Origin: Taenia hydatigena
Lineage: Eukaryota > Platyhelminthes > Cestoda > Cyclophyllidea > Taeniidae
NCBI GenBank assembly: GCA_036345935.2
Contig: JADWOT020000003.1
Coordinates: 20,664,509 to 20,728,508 of the forward strand
DNA: 64,000 nt
Reading direction: 5' to 3'
Shown: positions 37,301 through 52,300 of the stretch, piece after piece
Layout of the letters: each line of letters opens with the position of its first letter
Position numbering within the stretch: the stretch's first letter is position 1
The notes under the pieces: model-generated
Database searches by the model: none
The model's input: the letters and a program-made list of their open reading frames with translations, nothing else
What the model was told of the DNA's origin: nothing
Made by a program: the position numbers and the translations under genes

Positions 37301-40300
37301 GGGAGATCTACTCACTATGACAAAAAAAATACATAATACGGTCAATAAAACTACCACTTCTATGGCAAAATTGTTTATCAGGACCATTTAATGCTCTAAT
37401 CAAAAAAGGTCTGCTAACATTCCTATCGCTTTGAAAAAAGTGTCCTTTGAGTGTGACAGGAAAAGGTCAAAAGGCAATAAATTGTGGGTTTTTGCAAGGT
37501 GCCAGGTCTAACCAGGCATCCTTGACATTCTCCCCTTCTCCCCAATTTTATTGATTTATTTGCACAGTCTTGATCAAAAGTGGTATTTTATTTATTTGTT
37601 TAAGATTGCTAGATAATTATGCAACCGAAAGGAGATTTTTGCGAACAGGACCAGGGAAAGGGGAGTAATAGTGGGCGGCTAGGTTCCATAAAGTAAATGC
37701 CGCTCGCTATTACAGTGAATCTTACTTTGATGGTTTACCAAGTCAGTAAGGTATACAGCTTTACGCTCATAAGTGTGGCCTTACATTAAATCAGAATAGG
37801 GTGATGTCTATCATGCAAAATGCGCGTCCCATCGCCAAAATTTAATTCGCCCTTTGCTTTAATGTCATGTCACAGGGCACGGAGCGCACGCATAGTGTTT
37901 TCAAAGTCTTAAAAACCTTAATCTCCTTCTGCTTCACATTCTACTCCTACGCCTTAATGGAAGGGAGGGAAACAACTCTCTTTTTTCCACTGCATTGCGT
38001 GGTATTCTAAAAATCTTTTAGGCGTATTCCTTTAAAAGAACAGAGCACAAGTGAGCACAATTCCACTTTGCTATCATAGAACCATAAATCAACACATAAA
38101 AGGAAGACGCAACCGTCATATTCTTCAGTGAGTTCAGCGCCAATGGAGCGTTTGTAAAATCACTAGACTGGAATCGCATGATTGAACTTGCTTCGACTAA
38201 GCGAGGGCAACTAGAAGCGGGAAGAAACCTACCACAAGATTCCGCTTCACAGACAATTCGTCCATTGAATCGAAGGGCAAAGAGAGTTTTCTGCAGTTGT
38301 GTCTTATTTGCCAGATCTTTAGGCTCCTCGATTTTCCAGATACTCGCAATCGGTGAAGCACCGTCTTCATTCTCCCAATCCTCTTCTTTCATTTGTGTCA
38401 ATGGAAAAACGCGTCCTATATCAAAAGCAAACAAAACATTAACTTTTATGCAAAATAAACTATTTGGCTATTTTGTGTATTTAAATACTAAGGTTATTCG
38501 GTCATTTGTGAATCAGATATCACACTTAGGCTTTACATACCAGTGGTTAACCAGCACTTTCCCAGGTTTATGATAAAGCATCCTTGAGACTTATCCGTTT
38601 GACAATTTTTTTGAAAAAACACAAAGATGATCAACCCTGCTCCAAATAAACAAAAACTCTGGTTGCGATGATTAGATTCCACCATTTGTAAGCCGCGGAA
38701 GGAAGACATCTGTGTGCTGAATGTGCAAAGTATCACAGCAGAAATGTTCTCTATCTTTTGGAATGTCCCATTGCAGACCACCGCTCAGCCTTCACTACCA
38801 CCTCAAAATTGAATCCAAATCAGACACAGTCACCTCCAAGGGAGCAATTTCCAAAATTCGAGTTAAATCACCATTGAAATGGGTAGTAATCCCGCATAAT
38901 CGCTTTTGCTTGTGACTCTCGAAGGGGAACAGCGACCACACAGAGCGCTGGAGGTGACTCTTAAAAGGAGTGGTCTTTAGTAAGGGTGTACTTGCTTTAA
39001 CTGTGCGTTTATACGCATGAGTGTTTTGGGACCCACCATTTAGATGTTAATATAATGCAACTGTGCCCCGGCCTTGGCTTTCCTGTACGCTAGCACTAAG
39101 CCCTCGGCGACCTCAGTGTGCTTTATCAAGCTTGCGGATGTGAGTGGGAGCGCTGAGCGCAAGTTATCAGCTCAACGCACTTAAAGCTTACACTATTTTT
39201 ATTCTTTTTTCTTGATAAAAGACATCTTAACATTTGTAAACACCGGACCACAATCATCATTGCAAAGTAAAACGACAAGCCGCTTGGAACTCGAATCACT
39301 TTTCAATGTTTCCATACAAAACTGACTTGTATGCTTTGGCTACTAGCAAGGTGTAGTGTTAACTATCCGTCCACATAAATCATTTTCCTTGAAAGTTATT
39401 TACGTGCAACTCCATTGGTCTGACCTGATTCCTCTTACCAATTCTGGTGGCGGAAAATGTCCCCCGTAATGTATTGTGAGGGATGGTTTTGTTAGCGATT
39501 CCACCTGGATTGATAGATAGAGACACCGTTTATTTTTTTGGGTAATCGTTCAACCAATCATTTGGATGGTTGCAGGTATTCGAATGGTGCCGCACCGAAT
39601 CTCCACTTATGTATGCCTATAGGCATGACCACAAAGTGCATGCCTGGTAAGGTAGGTGAGGAAGGAAATACCAAGCCGTGCTTACCATACTTCGGTACTG
39701 AATCCTTCCCATCAACTAAAGTTGAGAGATGGGCGATGGATCAGCGATCTGATGTGAATTGTTCTAAGCAAAACCATTTCACCTAAAGCTGGGCGCATAT
39801 GACCAAGCCACTTCTCAAATACAAATGTGGCGAATTTCGAGAAAACCGTTGGAGATTACGACAATGAAACTGTTCAAGAATTTGTTCGATGAGAAAGTAG
39901 TTTGCTTACACTTCATAACATAGAATTCCTTCTGCCTGTCAGATGCGGTGACTTCGACAAGTGGCAAAGGTTTAGCCTGAAGTAAACTGCAGATATCACC
40001 GGAACTTTTTTGTTATTTTTAAAGAAACGTTGATACTAGAGATATTTTATTCATTAAACCAAAAAATTTTGTCTGCATTTTACACTATCAAATCTGCTCT
40101 ACTTTATTCTTTATTTTACGCCTTAATTTGCATTTCGGGTGTCCAATTTCCGCCTAATCCCTCACGAAGTGGATGTTGAGAAGTGAAGCAAGTAATTATG
40201 GCTTAATTTGGAATCTCAGCCTATAATTGGGACGTGTTGATGCTGGTCATTGAAAGGCTCCTTCTCTCTCTTCCTTTAGCAAGGCTGCATTCCCTCCACT

Positions 40301-43300
40301 ACCTTAAAGTGCACTACGGTTGAATTGTTGCACTTTTACCATGGAACTTGCTTCCGCTGCAAGCTGGATGAATTTGAAAAGGGAGGGCGAGATCTGTTTC
40401 AATCGCGCACCACATTAAAGCTATCAGATGAATGCGGCCTTTACGGTTACTTTCAGATGTTCCGATCACGAAGCGTTGTGAAGAATCCAGAAAGTTATTC
40501 ATAGAATAGCTAACGAAAACTAAAACATATAACTGGTATTCAATTAAAAAAATTGTATAAAACATTATCCATTTCTTTTTTCGTACAGTGCACCAATAAT
40601 TGTAGTTTTACGTCCCTAAAAATGCGAAATTTTAGAGTGGTCCTACTTAGTATTGTGTTGCTTCATTCTAGCAGTTTCATTTTACTGGTGAACTAAGGAC
40701 TTTCCGGAATCAGATGGAAAAGCGTTTCTGCTCATTCTCTTACCGTCATACAAAATAAAGGAAAGTAATTACATGGGAGATTTTATGAGGCCAAGTAGAA
40801 GATTCACTAAATATTTCTCTGCACAGCTGAAAAATTTCCTGGGATAATCCCAGGAAGAAATAACGAGGCATGTGGGATTTAGGAATTGACAATTGCACCA
40901 ATGGAGGATTTCACCCAAACCCATTCAGCGGAACACTTTGTTCCCCCCCACTCAAAAGGGGGATAAATTAAAATTCCTTGTAATTCGTTAAACGAATTTT
41001 GTCATGCTTTGATGAACCGCCCAAGACCACACCCATAAGCGTTCTCCATCGCACCTCGGTCGAATTGATCATGAGAGTAATTGTAAAGTTAGTAACTTGC
41101 ATTAGCCAGTAATCTTCGTGGCTCGAGGGCTAAACTTTCCACTATCTCTTCTATCGTAGGAGTTTGAAAATTTCGTAGCCTCCTAGGAATTAGGGACAAA
41201 TCTTGAAGTCGATCAGACCTAAGTGTTTGCATTTTCATTAAATAAGCAAACAAAATTCTGATCATTTTTAAGAACTATCAAATGAGGGATCTGCCCCCCA
41301 CCCTTCACGCAGCCGCCTATTGCGTGGGAGCTCAAAGCTAAATTTACGCCCTCCTACTATACGGCTTTGCCTAACTCTGCTTCACTCACAAAGACTCTGC
41401 AGCAATTGCTGATGCTATCGCTCGCCTAAATGGTGGAGGAGAAGCAAAACCCTCCTCAAGTTGATAGCATCAGCAATGACACAGCACTTTGCTTGCCCAT
41501 GCGCATAGATAAGATTGCCAAAGTGCCTAATTCTACAATGCAGTCGTTCCTCGCCGTCACAAACCGTCCCACTGAGTTGACGCCAACGAGATTAGTGAGG
41601 CGAAGCTAGACCACAGTCAACTTTGCCATCTTCGGTTTACACAAATTTCCCTACTTACTTGTTAATTTGCCATTTCGACTTTGATGCGATGTGAGTCACC
41701 TCGTGAACTTTATTACCGATAATAAGGATCCAAACAAAGGCTATTGCCTCGGTTGACGTCTTCAGACTGATCTGTCGGCCCATCCACGAATCAGCAAATT
41801 TCGAAGAAATGAAGATCAAACATATGATGAACCAATGAGATATCAACAAAGTCTATGTTTGCTTCAATTATTATAAACATTTTTTTCAATTTATTTAAAG
41901 TCTTTATGTTGTTTCACTTAGGATGAGGCCTTAAAAGGGGAATTGGCCATTCGAATTAAAGGGTGGGCAAACACAAATGCCCATCCAAAATACCGGGGTG
42001 GATAAGAGTTTAAGAACCGTCTTGCGAACCTCGTGTCGACACCTCTTTGCCACAAACTGGATAGGTTTACAGAAGACACAGCTGACAACTCGACAACCAT
42101 TTCTGACAGATTCTTTAGTACTTTATCTCGTATTCATATTAGTGCAGTCACTTGCAAGCGGAAATGAATAATGAATTAGTAACAAAACGACGCATTCTCT
42201 TTGCTAACATAACAACACCTGTTAATCAACTGTCTTTGCGAAAAAAGATTAAGCCACTTCATTGCGTTAAAGGGTCCCACTGTCATCGAATCAGCGAGGC
42301 AATTAAGGTGACGAATGACTGTAACAATGAGGCTGCTTCTTATCCTAAATAAGGCAACTTAGTTCGTCTTATTCTTGAAAGAAGACGACAATTGCAAAAG
42401 ACTTCTGAATAATTGAGATTGACTGTTTTACCTTCTCCGAGCATTTACTAAGTGGAAAGGAGAGAGGATAGAACACCCAAGGGAACAAATGCCTTCCACT
42501 AATGCAGCCAACTTAAGTCAAGACTTTTCTTCATCACAGAAGCAGAGGTATTAGTAACGTGAAGCGCATTCGAATTCGTTGGTTTCTCATCCAACATCTC
42601 ACAATATAACTACTACAAAAAACATGTCAGCTATCTAGACACTATTTTTTGCATAAAAGATGCCACCTAAGTTGCCAATGAAACGATTGATGCGTTTAAA
42701 CTGATCTGAATGATGTGACCAACCTTCAGTTAGGTAGTACATTTGCCTAATTCAGGGCGAAGATCACAAAAGACTCGTGTACGTTTCCACCTCTCCAAAA
42801 TGTCATTTGGTGTTTACGTCACAGCCTAAAAAGAGCGCTTTTATACCGACCCACAGAAATGCCGTGAGCTCGAAATAAAGAAGGGAAGGAGTAATGCTGA
42901 CATTTTTACTTAACCGCATAATTTTGTTATGATTTGTAGCGAAATTGAGTCCAGAGAATGCATTTATGGCGAATTTAGCATTTCTGCAAATGTATAGTCT
43001 CATCTGAATGCACTGGGACAATTTAAAGACTTTGAAAAAGACCCATGAAGGCTGAAATCTGATCACCAAGGCATTAACGCAGACCAGACGGTTTCGTACG
43101 TCCTACATCCTAAATACATTCCACCCGCTGTCCATACTTTCGACAGATCAAACAAGAGCTTCTCCAAAAACTTGTTCATTTTTCCTTCCCCTTTTTACCA
43201 CGAGACGCCATGGTTACTCATCCCTATTAAATCCGAAAATATCGCAGTTGAAGGCAGCTCAGTATAGTAAACACTTTTGGTTTTAATTTTCTAGCTTATT

Positions 43301-46300
43301 TTATGAGCTAATATAAGTTGCCCTATAACCCTGTCTGATCTATTTTAAGTAAACGCACATTTAGCCTATTTTTGGCATTTATTGGCGTTTCATAAGTTGT
43401 CATAGGGCCAACTGGCGCTTTTTCACTATAACTGGGGATTTATAATCAGAATTAGGTGGTTAGTAAAGAGTAAGGTGTTAAACATGTAATTGCCCACCAA
43501 GATTACATTCATTTTGTTCAAGCCGACAGTTTTCCTCGCAGTTGATGAGTTGGGAGCCGTTTTTGGTGTCGTCAGCGACGCCAATGTCTGTAGACCCGCG
43601 GAAGAGGCGACAGAGACCGGTAAAATGCCGACGAGACCGTTTAGAGAAGGCGAGGCCCTGGCAGCTCGGTGTCTCGGCACACGATTCGCGACACTGCTCC
43701 AAGGAGATGTGTCGCTCTAGCCGAAATTCATTAGCCCTTGTATGAATGCTTGAGATGGGGTCCACAAGCTTGAAACACCGATTTTCAGCTAAGGAGAAGG
43801 AGTAATTCATAGTGAATTCCACAAAGTAGGGTCTTTTCATTTTGCTTCCTTGACATGAATTACTGATTTATCTGCCTCTAATTAATACCGATTGTAATAA
43901 ACTTCCCTTAAAAAGTTTAGTTGTCATAACAGGTCAAAGGTGCTAGGGAATGGAGACATCTAAAAACTCATTCCCATTTTGATCATACGGCAATGCCATC
44001 ACTCTTTACCAGAGGAATCTCTTAATTTTGGATTATCCTTTACGAAGATCTTCGCTATCAACTTAAATACTTGCTGGAGCCAAGTTTTTGTATTTTCTAA
44101 GGACACTTTCCCAAAAGGTGGTGCTGAACCCATTCATTCAGAGCGAAAAGTAATTTTGAAGAGGTAATCACATCTGTATATACTTCGAACAGCCACCGTG
44201 TTTAGCAAAATAGAGTCATTACTTTCACCGCTTCCTTCCTCAACCGGTCATTATGACGTTCCTACCATCTACATTTCTTTAAATGATGGTAATTTATCTT
44301 CTACACCTGTACCCGACAATATTACACTTTATTTCAAATCTCCGCTCCTTGCTGGTTTGGCAGACTTGGAACATAGATTTTCAATCGGAAGAATGACTCC
44401 TTTTTTATGCTTCATTATAACTGGTCACTTTTGAAGCCGCTCCCTTATACCTCACCCGGGGCGGATGCTCTATTTTTAGCTTTCAAATCTAGCTGCTCTG
44501 AAGTTTTTATGACTTGGAAGCCAATTCCATTGATTCTGATGTCCTCCTAATGTGGAGTGTTTTGCGTTTTTTCATCTCGCTTAAAAAATAGCAACTCATA
44601 AGTTCATGCTTGCTTTCAACGCTCCCTCTTGCCGGCCCTAATTTCATTAATTAAGTGAGGAGAGTATTTTGGTAGGTAGTCGCGTCTGGAGCATGCATTA
44701 CTTACACGGTCATTGCCAGTGCCACAGAGCCACCCCAGTTCCTCTGTATGTCCAATTTGTAGATTTCATAACTCCTTCAGAAGTGACTGCCATGTGCAGC
44801 ACTCGACCTTGTACGCGCTAAGCTCAGATTTAGGGATCCATTTAGTCAGAAGCGTCAGAGAAGCTAACCCCTTTCATAAAAACAGCAGGGACCATAATAA
44901 ATATCGTGAAAGGCAACCTACTCACCCTTTTCCTTTTTGCCAATTTACGCAAGTAGAGGGCTCACTTCAAAGGTTATCACAACATTGCTTATTTAAGTTG
45001 GAGCATAATTAAAACGTGGAATCCATTTTTTTCCGAACGTGGGATTTCTTACAAGGACACAAATGCATATTATGCGTGAGGTAAGCTTTGATTTTTGCGG
45101 AAAGAGGCTAATTCCTCTCAGAATCCCTTATTTAAAGTGTACTAAATTTCTCCTATTTACAACTGTAAACAAGGGTGTTTCGACCTCAACACCGGTGTTG
45201 AGGGGGCCTTGGGCTTGCCTTCTGCGCTACTACTAAGCCAGCACCTCCATACGCCGACGACACAACTATTCACTGTTTTGGACGCCTTATAAGATATTTA
45301 GAGGCAACTCAGGTGCCTTCGAGAGCATGCTCTTAGCTGTATTTGATTTCGTGATATAAAACTCGTGGCGTGAACCACCTAAGGATAACAGCGTGAGCAG
45401 GAGTTATTTATACAGAAAGGCAAATTTATAAATAAGTGCTCGCACCCAAAATATGCTTACATATATCCTAGATTCGTAAACCAGACACCTCTCTTCCAGT
45501 TCCTTCTGATTTAGTAATTTAAAGTCTTACTTCAACAGCTTGCAAAGTAAAGTTAAAAATAATCTCGCAACCCATTCCTGCTTGTGCTAAATTCCACAAT
45601 ATGGATTACATTTGCCCCAACGCTTCAAAGTGATTGCATCCAAAATTTGGTGTTGGACTCACTTTTTCAAAAAGCCAGCACTTAGAAGCTCACCTCACCC
45701 AGTGCATGTGGGTCTTGGAATAAGAAGTGCCTGGCTTACTAATTCGGGGTAAAGTTTGGCGTATTTCGGATGCGAACACATATTTGAAAATCTTTCCTTT
45801 CTGTATGAATAACTCCTGCTCACGCTGTTATCATTAGGTGCTTCAGGCCGCGGGTTTTATACTACGGAATCGGATACAGCTAAGGGCAGGTTCTAGAAGG
45901 CACCTAAGTAGCACCTAAATAACTTTTAGCAATTTACCTTCAAAGCCATTAATTTAGAAACTTCACTTTTCTTCAGCGCCAATCTTCGCCTAACTTCTCT
46001 TTCTATACCCGTTAGATTTGGACAAACTAATCGTCTTCTTTTACCCACCGATGCAATTAGTGCTAAAAGCATGCGATTAATCTACTCACTGGTGCTAAAA
46101 ATGGACCCTAACTTTATCTTACGATTTGGCCGCTTTTGCCAAACCTTCCTGAATTTTTGAGGCATAGCAATGACTTCTTTTAAGACCTACCTACTGACAC
46201 GAACGGATCACCAATTATTTGAATTTCCCTTCTCTTCAGCAACGACCATTGAAAAAAAAAGTATAAGACCTTTCATGTTCATAACATAGCTCAATGGAGC

Positions 46301-49300
46301 CTATCACTTAACTAGGAGAAATATTGCTCTTTCAAAGAGGTGCTCTTGCTTTCCGCAAAAGTAAGTCAAACAGAATTTAATTCCCACTAATGAAACCTAT
46401 GAATTTGTAAATCAAGTCTAGAGCTCAACTCTTACAAAACGATTAAAGCAAGATATGAAAGTAACGTTATTTCTTACAAAGGGCGGTTGGTACTCAGAGG
46501 CGAATGAGTCGCATGCCAGCATAAAAGCATAAAAGGGCCATTAATGGCTAACTCAGTAAGCAACCTGGCATTTTTAACATTGGTCCTGCCCATTCGAAAG
46601 ATCGCTCTTTTAGTGCTGTTAAACAAACTCGTAACATTCATAACCCTCCTTCTTAAGCCCTATTCGATAGGTTTTGGGTGGTTTAATCCCTCGCATAACA
46701 TTCGATTTTCCCCAGAAAGAAAATTACTTTTAAGCAATGATTTGGATATCAATTTTTGGCAGGTGAGACAATGACTCCCGGGACCACTTTATTCCACCTT
46801 AGAATAGTTTATTCTGGTTGTGAACCCATCTCTAAGCAAACGTCAACACTAGCGTCACATATGCAAGACATTTTGTCTTCCTATCTGAACCCCGCGTCAC
46901 ACACATGACAAGATTAATTATAAGTGACTGTGAACAGGAACCAACCTTGATGTTATATTTAAATGGTCAAATTGCCTATCTTTCACCACGGTAGACCATA
47001 GTTGATAGGTGCCTTAATGAAATGGGAAAAAACATCACAATTAAGCTGCATTACGCGGATTTCTCTTTTATTTCTACATGGTAGAGCAGGGACTATCCCA
47101 ACAAGTTACAGATCTGATAAGACATTCCAAACTATCTGTACTTTGATCTTCGGTACCAAATATGTAGACTTCCATACGTCGAATCGCATTTTCTGAAGTA
47201 GTCATGAACACTACAATGAGATATTGAGGGGGCGTACCTTTCCTAACATAGACGGCGAGTAGACAAACTTGAAGGGGTTGCTGATGGCGGCGCACCAGGA
47301 GCCAACGACCGTGGAGAGGAGCAGCACAGAGGACGGTCACGCTGGTGACGCTGTGGTGATCGGATGTGGCCCTGCCGCACAATGAATAGGCTTGCCACGG
47401 CAGTCCTGCCGTGCCGTTCATCCCTCCGCCGTAGTGCGCCACGCTGTGCATGCGCATGGTCACGAAGACTTCGAGGTCCGTAATGTCTGGGAGAGCCGAA
47501 AGGGAAAGTTGAGAGGTTGAAAGAAATGTTTGACATAGCTCGTTCGCTAACTCAATCGAGTGGTTCCAACTAGGAAGTGCAACCAAATCAGTACACTAAA
47601 GTGATTTTAGAAGAAGTTGATGAAAGCGGATAGGTGTCACTCGGTTTCGTGCTTTATTATACCATCACCATTGGCTTAAATTCTTCGCTATTTATGATAT
47701 TCACGCAAGTCGGAATTCGGCATTTTACCCAGTAATGGCTAGTAAGGTTCCGATTACTAAGCCCCATTTCTAACCAAGACTTCAAAACTGATTCAATTAC
47801 TTTCCTCAACATCGATGCTGAAGCGATGTGACGCCATTTAACTATGCATAGGCTGCAGAAACTGGGAAATGCATCATTCGGTGCTCCCCACTTTACATGT
47901 GCTCTTTTTTTATACGAAATAAAGACAGTGTCAATACCATTTTTAGAAAATGATTTGCAAAAAAGAGTTACGAAGTAAACGCAATCTGACACTTGAACTG
48001 TGGGAAAGTACAATTATTAAACGCCCTTATGAGGTGAATTATGCTATTCCAGCCGGACTGTTCCTTAACTCAGCCACAAAAGTTGCCTAAAGTCCTCGTG
48101 CAAAACATGTGTTTATAACTCTAGAGGTAGCCAAGGGAGGCGAGAAATAAAACAAATCTGCAAAAGGCTTGTATATACCCCTTAAATTGAAGTGAAACCG
48201 AGGCTTTTGAGTTTACAAAACAAAATAAAATGTCTCAAAAGCGTGCAAACTACACTTTCCTATAAATTTCTTACTGTCTCGCACATTTACACACTGCGGC
48301 GTCAAAATAAGGTCTGCAAGCCTTCGGTGTAGAAATATTTGTCGACATGCCTGAACCATTCTAGGGTAGCTAATCTTTCCTCTAATCCAAAAGGAGTTTA
48401 AATTTCTGATTCGAAAATATTTATGAGTGATTACATTTACTGAGTTTGCGCATAGGTTTTCCACTAGCGTAGACAAGGCATCTAGGACCAGAAGTTCCAA
48501 GTGAAGGTTGAGCTTTCACATGCCTTGGTGATGGACTGGAAACCACCATCACCGGGATTGCCACCGAGCTACTACGCTTGAAGCGGCTTATAAGCGGGTG
48601 TCGCCTCCTCATGGAACGACATCAGTGGAAGCTGTTCCATGTAAGGCACTGTCACCGTTGCTTGCTGCTTGTATTCAATCCATTTGGACTGATCCACGAG
48701 AAGCAGTGGGGGACCTTCTGCTTAATGCAACGCCGTAATTGTAGTCCTCTTTTATAACTTCACAATTAAAAGTCTATATTTGGTCAGAGACAGTCTAGAC
48801 AGGTAAAGGATTAAAGCGTATGATTAAAAAAGAAGATATTTGCCAGGAAACAATACCCGTGGTGTCGGAATTGAGAACAAGGTAAGCCTCTGTGATGTTC
48901 CACGCAACGATGCCGAGGTCAACAGCTAGCCAGCTAAAGCCGTCGGGATCGAAGTGGCCCGGCCGGGAGTGAAAGCAGGTAGGTTGGTTGACACTCACCT
49001 CCTCATCAATGGCGTAGGCCGGCAAACTGCCCTCTGCCACGGAACTGGCGTAGGCTATGGCATTCTTCGTGCTCAACAATTGCACCTCTGTGGCATTAGG
49101 AAACAATGAACGTGTCATAAATAGGCGTTGCTTATTAAAACTTTTGTTAGGTGATTTTAGATCGTGTAATCCGTAAGATTCGCTTAAGAAACGAGAGCAA
49201 AGTGCAATATACTTGAGTCGCCGTTGCCTTAGAGATCGAGGTGTGGAGACGAAAAGGTGAATGAAACTGGAAGTAGAGCACGTCTTATCCGCATCATGTA

Positions 49301-52300
49301 ATGGATGTTTACGCCTGTCATAAACAAATGCTTGCTCCTAGGTATAATCGCTTCCCAAATAAAAAGATTAGCTTATGCTTTTCAAAAAACGGCCTCACAA
49401 GACAGGATTACTCCAGACATAAGGCAAATCACAGACGATTGCTTAAAACGTCTAGATGTATTCCATACAAAGCCAAATTTTTGGCTTGTAGGTGCACTCA
49501 TGGCCGTTCCAATCCTTTATCTGTTCAAGTCTTTAAGCTTGGAATGTATAAAACTATTGTTGAAACATTTTTCAATACCCGAATATTTGCGTCGACGCGG
49601 GCCAGAGATAGGGAAGCTTCGTTCGTCAGCGCGAAACCGCGCCACAACTTAATGTTACTTGACGAACTCAAGCGCAAGCAACCACATCTCAACTACACGA
49701 CCAGTCAATATCGATTTTCTCCAGTTAATTGATAATCAATGCAATCTGTTAGGACCCCTAGATCTGCTAATTTCCGCTTTATAGTGTTAAATAGGGTCAT
49801 TTGGTGTAACTTATTTTAAATTCTACTTCAAATGTTATAGCCCTGTGAGACTTAAACATAGGCTTGGCAAGTTAATAATAACATTTGCCTGCCTATTTTA
49901 AAAATGAAAATACTTAACATCGCGACAAATCTTGTTTTATCAACCGTGATGGCATCAAAGTTTGCTTGATTAGAAATAAACGCACAATTTCATCTCACCT
50001 ACTATAGCGACTTTTCGTGTTTGATTCTTTTCGCAAAAATCGGAACTTTCAAACTCGTTATAACTAACATCAAATGTAGAAATGGAAGTGATTGACATAG
50101 TGGCTAGCACTGCCGCTGACTGTAGAGCCTTTATTCCTGGCTTAGAGTCCAGGCCGCTAAACGAAAATCCAATACTGGGACTCGCGAAACCAAGACGAAG
50201 AGTAAAACAAGCAATCAATGTGCTGCATTGACACTTCGTGCTATAAACTGTAGGTAAACCTCTTTACTGCCTGGTTTGCTTCAAAACGCGAGGCATTAGT
50301 TGCTGCGCTGAAAGCTCCTTCCATTAGCTGACTCACTGCAAGCGTACCTACGGTCAATGGGAGCGGCCTTTTGGCGACATCTAAATCAAAAAAGTATGCT
50401 TACCTGATAGTTGAAGCTCAGTAAGACTACAAATCGAATGATTCAAGTGCATTGCCTTTAACTGAAACGAGACACCACTACCAGACTTCAGAATAAACTC
50501 TAGGCTAAATCATCCATTTCTCCACTCAGTGCTTCAAAACTTGTTAGTAAGACGCATCACAATGACGGCCTTGATCGTGAATTTCGAGCAAATGTTCTAC
50601 CCATAGTAATTTTCCCAACACATCCCGACCTAAAATGCACAGCCAACGGTGCGCATTACGCCAAAAAGTAAAGACTTTTAATTTGGCAAAAAAGCCGTCC
50701 AACTATCGCCGTTGTGAAGTTGGATGGGACTATATTTGTCGACCAATGGAGCACAGTGTAGCACGAAGTATCAAATTCAAAGTCACGGCGAGGCGGGAAT
50801 GCAGACAAGTAGGCGGCCAGGCGGAATCCTAAACGTCGCACAAGGATACCCAGTTTGCCATTAGGGAGTCGGGATAGGACCGACTTCGAGAAAATGGCAG
50901 TCGGACAATTGTCGACTCGAAGCTCGCATAAACGCAGGAGCACATAAGTGGTCTAAAAATCTTCAGCTATATTTTATTAGATCATCATTTCCAACTTGCT
51001 GATTCACTCTAAACGCGTTTACTTATTTATTTCTTCACTCAAATGCAGAAGTAGTTTATTTCTCGAAGGGCAGAAAAACCGGGAGGTTTATCAAATTGTG
51101 CGTAGAATTAATTGCCAGGGAAGGCAAATGCGCTTAAATTTCATCTTAGCGGACAATTTTGTTCATTCATCACTGTTCTCTACTTTTTTGTTTATGTGTC
51201 GCACTTTAAAGTGGGAAAGTGCTGTGCATGCATTCCTTCATACACGTAAGCGGAGTTGACCGCAGCATCATGGCACTTGAAACACGTTCGCCACTTAGAA
51301 TAGCTTTTTAGATACTACCCAATGTGTTCATCAATTGCATATAATCCACCGAAAGTACGTTTAATTTGTGCTCCCACAAATTGCGAATTAAAAATAATGC
51401 CAAACCATAAAATCGCTTCTAAGTCATTATCAACTCGGCATGCTCCCTACCAGCGTGACCTCTGACCCTTATCGTCTTCAAGTAACTCTTTTGCGCCAGC
51501 TTGCAGGCCACGAACGGACAGGTTGTGTTAGAGCAGCAAAATATATGTCGAATATCCTTATTCAGAGGGGACGAGCATTTTGTAGTCCCTGAGCAGCGAC
51601 CCTAAATGGAACACTTTCCGTTCACTTTGGCGGTCAGTCCCCTGAGACCCCGTGAGCGAGCGCATTAAAGATGCATTTGAAAGAATTTTAGACCTTTCTC
51701 CCCCTAGGGGAGGTAAAGGAAGCAATTCTATTCTGGGCGAAAATGCAACTGCCGATCGCATTCCACGTCGAGTGCTTTCACTAGATAAGCCGGTTAATTT
51801 CAAACACCATTCCGCCACACTATAGGTTAAGGATTATATTTTTCCTATGCTGCGGGAATGCTTTTTTGATAAACTGTTTATAATGGTAAAACTTGATTTC
51901 AATTGAATATTGCTGCTTTGTGCTTACCTTCAACAAAACGGGAAATTGTCTTGCTTTAAAAGCTGTTTTATTGTTGTGTTCAATTTTTAAATGAAAAATG
52001 AAAGGCGTTTTGGGCAATTCTTTTGATCTGGAATACTACGCCATAATTTTTAGAAAAAAAGAAAACAAATTTATCACCCATGACTAATTGCAAAAATTGG
52101 AACTTTTTTGTTATCCAATAAAAGGAATAATTGTTTCATAGAAAGGGTGTAAAAGCAGTTTTTGACTTTCATCTGCAAAATTCTACTGAAGCACTCTATC
52201 AGCCACATGTGGCATATCGACTGACCCACTTGACCTATTGATTTATTGATTGCATCTGTAATAACGGAGTCATCAACGTACTCGAGGTGTTGATAGATCC

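Noticed and set aside
41405..41477. Hammerhead ribozyme
   Set aside because: GCTGATG resembles the CTGATGA core, but the required GAAA and the three-stem arrangement are absent; it is a plain hairpin.
41655..41849. Minus-strand open frame ISLKTSTEAIAFVWILII with acceptor and donor
   Set aside because: Looked like a further FTP start, but the acceptor is phase 0 and it cannot be joined between the PAN exon and exon 5.
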